A stretch of 44,600 bases of DNA from Janibacter corallicola NBRC 107790 (GTDB lineage Bacteria; Actinomycetota; Actinomycetes; Actinomycetales; Dermatophilaceae), in NCBI RefSeq assembly GCF_001570965.1, contig NZ_BCSR01000025.1, positions 1 to 44,600 on the forward strand, written 5' to 3'. Shown here one piece after another: positions 40,186 through 44,600 of this stretch. The notes under the pieces were generated by a model that did not search any database, had not been told where the DNA came from, and saw only the letters and a list, made by a program, of their open reading frames with translations. Numbering within the stretch: position 1 is the first letter of the stretch; each line of letters begins with the position of its first letter. Made by a program: the position numbers and the translations under genes.

Positions 40186-41850
40186 CTACGTCGCCTCGGA
40201 CCACCGCCGCACGACCGAGGTGTCGGCGACGAAGTGGACCTCCTCGCTGCCCAGCCAGCGCCGGGCGGCGTCACCGAGCGCCCGGTCGACGACGGCCGCC
40301 GTCTCGTCCGCGTGCTCCGCGGGCACGTGCACGAGCAGTTCGTCGTGCAGGCACAGCACGATCCGGCCGCGAAGGGGGCGCACCGCCACCCGGACGGTCG
40401 CGGCCCACGCCTTGAAGAGCTCGGCCGCCGAGCCCTGGATCACCGCATTGCGCGCGAACCGGCCACGGGCCGCGGCGAGCGTCTCCGGGGACGCCTCCGA
40501 CGAGCCGGGGAAGTCGGTGGGCACGAGCCGCCCGCCGAAGGTGCGCACCGTCTCGCCGCGACGCCCCGCCTCCTGCGCCCGCTGCAGGTGGTCCATCGCC
40601 ACCGGGTAGGCGCGCTCCAGCCCCCGCAGCGCCTCCGCCGCCTGCCCCGAGCGCTGCCCGTACATCGCCGCGAGCACGGCCACCTTCGCGATCGCCCGCT
40701 CCACCCCCAGGTGCTGCGCGACCGGGGCGTAGAGGTCGTCCGCACGCGTGGCGGCGGCGAAGGCCCGGTCCCCGGAGACCGCGGCGAGCACCCGGGGCTC
40801 GACCTGACCGAGGTCGGCCCGGACGAAGACCCATCCGGCATCCGCCGCCACCGCCGGGCGCAGCTCGGCCGGCAGGTTGTGCAGCCCGGCCTGGGCGGTC
40901 ATCCGCCCGGCAGCACCGTCGCAGGCGGCCCAGCGACCACGCAGCCGGTCGTCGGTGCCGACGTGCTCGCGCAGCCAGCGCCAGCCGTAGGTCGTCGCGA
41001 TGCGTTCGCGCCGGCGCCACTCCAGCAGGGCGGGCACGACTGGGTGCGCGCCGGCATTGGCCTCGAGGACGTGCCGCCGCGTCGAGGGGACCTCCACCCC
41101 GGCCCGGGAGAGGAGTGTCTTCACGGCGGCGGGGTTGCGCAGGTCGACCGACCCGATGCCGGGCACCGCGGCCAGCACCGGACGGTCGCGTACCTCCCGG
41201 GCGGCGAGCTCCTCCTCGATCGTGCGCGGCTCCGGCCCGGCCGCGTCGGTGACGAGCTCCCGGGCGGCCGCACGGTCGATCGGCAGGCCCTCCTGCTCCA
41301 GCTCCACGCACAGCACCGCCGCGGCGGACTCGGCACGGGCCGTGCTCACGGCCCGTGGTCCCCGGGCGGAGAGCGCCTCGTGCTGGATCCGGGCGACCTC
41401 GAGCGCCGCGGCGGCGAAGGTCGCGCAGCGCCCGGCGGTCGTCAGCCAGGCGCCCGTCGCGGCGTCCCCGCGCAGGTGGCCGTCGACGAGCAGCTCCTCG
41501 GCGGGTGTCTCCTCGGCGAGCAGGTCGAAGAGGTCCCCGGTGGGGACGCTCGGGGCAGCCGAGGGGTCGAGCCCGTGGGCGGCGGCCCACACGAGGGTCG
41601 GGTCGGCGGCCCAGCCGCCGTGGAGCAGCCGGTGGGCCTCCGCGAGGTCCCAGGTGCGGTCCAGCGGTGCGCGTGCCGTCACCAGCGGCGCGATCGCCTC
41701 CGCGGACCAGGTCACCCACCGGGTGCCCTCCGTCATGGCCGCGGCCGCCTCGGCCGGGTCGGCGCACTCGGTGACGGACCCGTCGGGGGAGCGCACGGCG
41801 GCGACACCGCCGACCCCGAGGACGACCGCGCCCACCCGCTGTACCTGCAC
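40186..41850 (-). CDS. Short family A DNA polymerase, probably without active proofreading
   Basis: 554 residues of a DNA polymerase I-like protein without the 5' nuclease. The N-terminal third should be the 3'-5' exonuclease domain, but the DxE first motif is not seen in RVGAVVLGVGGVAAVRSPDG, so proofreading is probably lost. The polymerase has motif A VRADLGQVEPRVLA (Asp346; Pol I has DYSQIELR), motif B KVAVLAAMYGQ and motif C CLHDELLVHV (Asp503), so both catalytic aspartates remain. Actinobacteria carry a second PolA-like gene of this kind whose role in repair is not settled. The GTG start fits family length; TAACGT is 8 nt upstream. Confidence 0.85.
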   Translation of the reverse strand: MQVQRVGAVVLGVGGVAAVRSPDGSVTECADPAEAAAAMTEGTRWVTWSAEAIAPLVTARAPLDRTWDLAEAHRLLHGGWAADPTLVWAAAHGLDPSAAPSVPTGDLFDLLAEETPAEELLVDGHLRGDAATGAWLTTAGRCATFAAAALEVARIQHEALSARGPRAVSTARAESAAAVLCVELEQEGLPIDRAAARELVTDAAGPEPRTIEEELAAREVRDRPVLAAVPGIGSVDLRNPAAVKTLLSRAGVEVPSTRRHVLEANAGAHPVVPALLEWRRRERIATTYGWRWLREHVGTDDRLRGRWAACDGAAGRMTAQAGLHNLPAELRPAVAADAGWVFVRADLGQVEPRVLAAVSGDRAFAAATRADDLYAPVAQHLGVERAIAKVAVLAAMYGQRSGQAAEALRGLERAYPVAMDHLQRAQEAGRRGETVRTFGGRLVPTDFPGSSEASPETLAAARGRFARNAVIQGSAAELFKAWAATVRVAVRPLRGRIVLCLHDELLVHVPAEHADETAAVVDRALGDAARRWLGSEEVHFVADTSVVRRWSEAT

Positions 41851-41858
41851 GGGCAGTG

Positions 41859-41864
41859 ACGTTA
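41859..41864 (-). promoter_or_regulatory. -10 element of the short DNA polymerase gene (near-leaderless)
   Basis: TAACGT on the minus strand, 8 nt before the GTG at 41850. Spacing is slightly longer than for the other leaderless genes. Confidence 0.45.
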
Positions 41865-41924
41865 CCGGTCCGCGTGGGAGGATGACCGGCAGTTCGGACC
41901 AGGCCGGCGACACGAGAGGACACC

Positions 41925-42650
41925 ATGGGCATCTTCGGACGCAGCGAGCGCCGCGGCGGACGCCACACGGCGCTGCAGCAGGCACGCGGGCCGGAGCCGA
42001 AGGGCGGCATCGAGGCCGCCGCGACACGGCTCGTCACCAGCCTGCTCGAGGTCGGTATCGACGGTCGTGGGCGCTTCCACTCGGCCACCGTCGTGGCCGA
42101 CGAGGCGCTCTCCGCCCGGGGCGGCGACCCCGACAAGGCGGTCGACGACGTCATCGCGCGGCACCTGAAGCTGGCCACCGGCTCCGGCTTCCTCACCAGC
42201 CTCGGCGGTTTCACCACCCTCGTGGTCGCGATGCCGGCCAATGTCGCCGGCTTCTACGTGCTGGCCACCCGGATGGCGGCAGCGGTCGCGCGGATCCGGG
42301 GCTACGACCTGGCGCAGCGGGAGGTGCGCTCGGCCGTCCTGCTGAGCCTCGTCGGGGCCGACGCCCAGGACCTCATGGCCAAGGCCGGGATGGCCGTGCC
42401 CGGAGGACGGCTGGCCGGCCTGGCCGCCGACCAGCTGCCCGGTCCGGCGCTCATGGTGGTGAACAAGGCCGTCGGCTTCCGGCTGCTCTCCCAGGCGGGC
42501 AAGGGCGCCTTCGCCCGCTTCGGCCGGGCGGTCCCGCTCGTCGGGGGCGCCGTCGGCGGCGGCATGGACCTGTGGCTGATGAAGCAGCTGGCCGACCACG
42601 TCCGCGAGGAGTTCCCGCCCGCGGGGGCGCTGCCGTCCATCACCGCCTGA
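41925..42650 (+). CDS. EcsC family protein
   Basis: 241 residues resembling EcsC-type proteins. KAVDDVIARHLKLATGSGFL, then a hydrophobic pair of segments (about 92-120, LGGFTTLVVAMPANVAGFYVLATRM) and a second pair near 150-215 (PGPALMVVNKAVGFRLL, AVPLVGGAVGGGMDLWLM) suggest membrane association. EcsC of B. subtilis accompanies an ABC exporter; here no transporter is adjacent. GAGAGGAC precedes the ATG. It diverges from the polymerase gene with a 74-nt gap and lies 80 nt before a DapA-family gene in the same direction. Biochemical function unknown. Confidence 0.85.
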   Translation: MGIFGRSERRGGRHTALQQARGPEPKGGIEAAATRLVTSLLEVGIDGRGRFHSATVVADEALSARGGDPDKAVDDVIARHLKLATGSGFLTSLGGFTTLVVAMPANVAGFYVLATRMAAAVARIRGYDLAQREVRSAVLLSLVGADAQDLMAKAGMAVPGGRLAGLAADQLPGPALMVVNKAVGFRLLSQAGKGAFARFGRAVPLVGGAVGGGMDLWLMKQLADHVREEFPPAGALPSITA

Positions 42651-42730
42651 ACCTCGAGGGACCACGAGCCGTCCCCGGACGAGCGTGCATGCTGGGTGAT
42701 GGATCGTCGTCGGTACAGGAGAGTGTGGAC

Positions 42731-43627
42731 GTGTTCACCGGTCTCAGCGCCTTCCCCCTGACCCCGCTGAAGGAGGATGCGCTCGACGAGCGCTCCTTCG
42801 TGTCGCTCGTCGAGCGCCTGGCCCGTGCAGGCGTCGACTCGATCACCGCGCTCGGCTCGACGGGCTCCTACGCGTACCTCACCGCTGAGGAGCGAGCGAG
42901 AGTCGCGAGGCTCGCAGTCGAGCACTCCGGTGATGTCCCGGTCGTCGTCGGGGTGGGAGCGCTGCGAACCTCCCAGGTCCTGGCCCACGTCGAGGCAGCG
43001 GCAGCGGCGGGCGCCGACGGGGTGCTGCTGGCACCGATGACCTACCAACCCTTGACGCACGACGACGTCTTCGAGCTGTTCCGCGCGGTCACCGAGGCGA
43101 GCGACCTGCCGGTGATCGTCTACGACAACCCGGGCACGACCCATTTCGCCTTCTCCAGGGAGCTCTACGCCCGCATCGCCGAGCTTCCCGGAGTCGCCTC
43201 GATCAAGATTCCCGGCGTCCCCGCCGACGCGGAGGCGGCACGACGACACGTCTCCGCCCTGCGCGCCGTCGTCCCCGAGCACGTCACGATCGGCGTCTCC
43301 GGCGATGCCTCGGCCGCGACCGGCCTCAATGCAGGGTGCGACGCCTGGTACTCCGTCCTCGGGGGCACCCTGCCCGAGCCGGCGCTGGAGATCACCCGGG
43401 ACGCCCAGCGGGGCCGGGCAGGCGATGCCGTGGCGGAGTCCGAGCGACTCGCCCCGCTCTGGGAGCTGTTCGCGCAGTTCGGGGGCAGCCTGCGCGTCAT
43501 GGCGGCGATCGCCGAGCACCTCGGCCATGCCGAGCGCGGCTGTCTGCCGCTGCCGATCCAGCCGGTCCCCGACGAGGGGCGCGCGAGGATCGCCCGTGTC
43601 GTCAGCGAGCTCGACCTGCGGCCCTGA
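42731..43627 (+). CDS. DapA / N-acetylneuraminate lyase family aldolase
   Basis: Class I aldolase of the dihydrodipicolinate synthase superfamily, 298 residues. TIM barrel with the phosphate/carboxylate motif GSTGSYAYLT (GTTGE in true DapA), catalytic Tyr131 in IVYDNPGTT and the Schiff-base Lys159 in ASIKIPG. The GxxGE-type Glu is replaced (GSTGSYA), and there is no lysine-pathway neighbour, so an alternative keto-acid aldolase is more likely than lysine biosynthesis. The GTG at 42731 gives FTGLSAFPLTPL, and AGGAG lies 9 nt upstream; a GTG at 42725 is too near that site. Convergent with hchA. Confidence 0.87.
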   Translation: MFTGLSAFPLTPLKEDALDERSFVSLVERLARAGVDSITALGSTGSYAYLTAEERARVARLAVEHSGDVPVVVGVGALRTSQVLAHVEAAAAAGADGVLLAPMTYQPLTHDDVFELFRAVTEASDLPVIVYDNPGTTHFAFSRELYARIAELPGVASIKIPGVPADAEAARRHVSALRAVVPEHVTIGVSGDASAATGLNAGCDAWYSVLGGTLPEPALEITRDAQRGRAGDAVAESERLAPLWELFAQFGGSLRVMAAIAEHLGHAERGCLPLPIQPVPDEGRARIARVVSELDLRP

Positions 43628-43677
43628 CCGCCCGGGCGAGATACGGTCTGCCGGACCGGGCACCGAGCGGGACGGCT

Positions 43678-44538
43678 TCAGCGGCCGAACTTCTCCAGCA
43701 GCGCCAGTGCCGACTCCTTCCCCAGCCGGTGTGCCGCGAGTGGGCTGTCGCCGGTGAGCAGGTTGCGGTCCCGGGTCGTGGCACCGGTCATGTCACCGTT
43801 GGTGACCTCGATGCCGTCCTCCTCCAGGCGCCCGCCCAGCGTCCACGGCAGCTCTCCCGGCAGGTACCCGATCTCGATGTTCGCACCGACGTCCAGGGCG
43901 TCCGGGAAGGCGACGATCCGGTGGCCGGCGAAGGGGTTCGCCTCGCGCCCCAGACCGGCGGCGAGGAGCGCGGCGGGCCCGTGGCACAACGTGATCACGA
44001 GCCGGTCGTGGCCGACGAAGAAGTCCAGCGCGTCCCGCACGTCGGTGCTGGAGGGGAGGCCGTTCATGGCCCCGTGCCCGCCGGGCACGAAGACGGCCGC
44101 GTAGTCGTCCAGGCCACCGGCGACGACGTCGGCGAGCTTCTTGGGTGCCTTGAAGTCTCCCTTCGTCGCCTCCCAGGCGGCCTGCACCGCCTCGTCCCGG
44201 CTGGGGTAGGCCCACCACTCGAACTTGCCGGGCCCGCCGCTGACGGTCGCGACGTCGATCCCGTAGCCGGCCCGCTCCATGTGGTGGATGGGCAGGAGGG
44301 TCTCCACCGGGTGGTTGCCCGTGGAGAAGAAGGTCCCGTTCGTCATGCGCATGTAGCGCTCGTCGGTGACGACCACGAGGACCTTCCACCGGCCACCGGT
44401 GTACGTCTCCTCGGTGGCGAGGCCGTCGTAGTCGGTCGTCGGTGCCGTGTACTGCGAGAGGGAGTACGGCGAGGGGAAGTAGGCGCCGTCCTCCGCGTGG
44501 TCCGGCGTGGGTGTGCGGTCCTGCGCGTTCTCCGTCAT
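43678..44538 (-). CDS. hchA: Hsp31/HchA-type glyoxalase III or protein deglycase
   Basis: DJ-1/PfpI superfamily protein of 286 residues that converts methylglyoxal or repairs glycated products and can act as a holding chaperone. The HchA-specific N-terminal extension is present, then FFSTGNHPVETLLPIHHM, GGPGKFEWWAYPSRDEA, KKLADVV, FVPGGHGAMNGLPSS and the nucleophile elbow TLCHGPAALL (Cys185, the same number as in E. coli Hsp31). The C-terminus GYLPGELPW and RNLLTGDSPLAAHRLGKESA fits as well. ATG follows GAAGGGAC. Its promoter lies at the end of the window. Stands alone and converges on the aldolase gene. Confidence 0.93.
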   Translation of the reverse strand: MTENAQDRTPTPDHAEDGAYFPSPYSLSQYTAPTTDYDGLATEETYTGGRWKVLVVVTDERYMRMTNGTFFSTGNHPVETLLPIHHMERAGYGIDVATVSGGPGKFEWWAYPSRDEAVQAAWEATKGDFKAPKKLADVVAGGLDDYAAVFVPGGHGAMNGLPSSTDVRDALDFFVGHDRLVITLCHGPAALLAAGLGREANPFAGHRIVAFPDALDVGANIEIGYLPGELPWTLGGRLEEDGIEVTNGDMTGATTRDRNLLTGDSPLAAHRLGKESALALLEKFGR

Positions 44539-44600
44539 GGGATGTCCCTTCGGGGTCGCTGATGTTCGTCCCGGTGTGCGCAACGCCCGAGAGCGCCCGT

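Overview
The window is very GC-rich DNA with dense, often overlapping genes, GTG starts and actinobacterial gene families: class II ribonucleotide reductase behind nrdR, lexA facing a LysM protein, a SAM-IV type riboswitch before metY, an Eis-type acetyltransferase, DUF2510 and DUF222/HNH proteins. It looks like a chromosomal segment of a member of the Actinomycetota, most likely a Micrococcales relative of the Intrasporangiaceae. The family-level guess rests on general resemblance only. No rRNA, tRNA, CRISPR array or complete insertion sequence was found.

Layout. 1-9.3 kb: the 3' part of leuS, an AhpD-like/pirin operon, degV, the DNA-uptake pair comEA-comEC, and a LysR regulator divergent from a SIRT4-like sirtuin. 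9.2-14.9 kb: a DNA-damage and dNTP-supply block. lexA is followed by a membrane glutaredoxin and faces an SOS-type LysM protein across three LexA boxes. Next come nrdR and the B12-dependent reductase nrdJ behind two NrdR-box-like sites, closed by a strong hairpin. 15.0-19.9 kb: an accessory island with less biased base use. It holds a PD-(D/E)XK-like protein tail-to-tail with a PLD nuclease/SF2 helicase/DUF3427 protein that is translationally coupled to a NUDIX hydrolase. 20-25.3 kb: a DUF222/HNH endonuclease, an anchored GH5 glycosidase resembling endoglycoceramidases, a small membrane protein and a broken NERD/UvrD-like helicase. 25.4-32.5 kb: a DUF2510 membrane protein, serine dehydratase, a fused acyl-CoA carboxylase carboxyltransferase, a pair of small membrane proteins and SAM-riboswitch-controlled metY. 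32.4-44.6 kb: dispersed repeats, a WXG100-like gene pair, an Eis-like acetyltransferase, hrpA, a PAC2 protein, an unusual family A DNA polymerase, an EcsC protein, a DapA-family aldolase and an Hsp31/HchA-type protein.

Two regulatory themes can be read directly. First, many first-in-transcript genes carry a TAnnnT hexamer 6-8 nt before the start codon, the actinobacterial leaderless arrangement, whereas internal genes carry Shine-Dalgarno sequences. Second, the 10.4-11.4 kb region is rich in operators: LexA boxes overlap a good lexA promoter, and a NrdR-like box overlaps the predicted nrdR transcription start. The best candidate for an under-described system is the 15.0-19.9 kb nuclease/helicase/NUDIX island.
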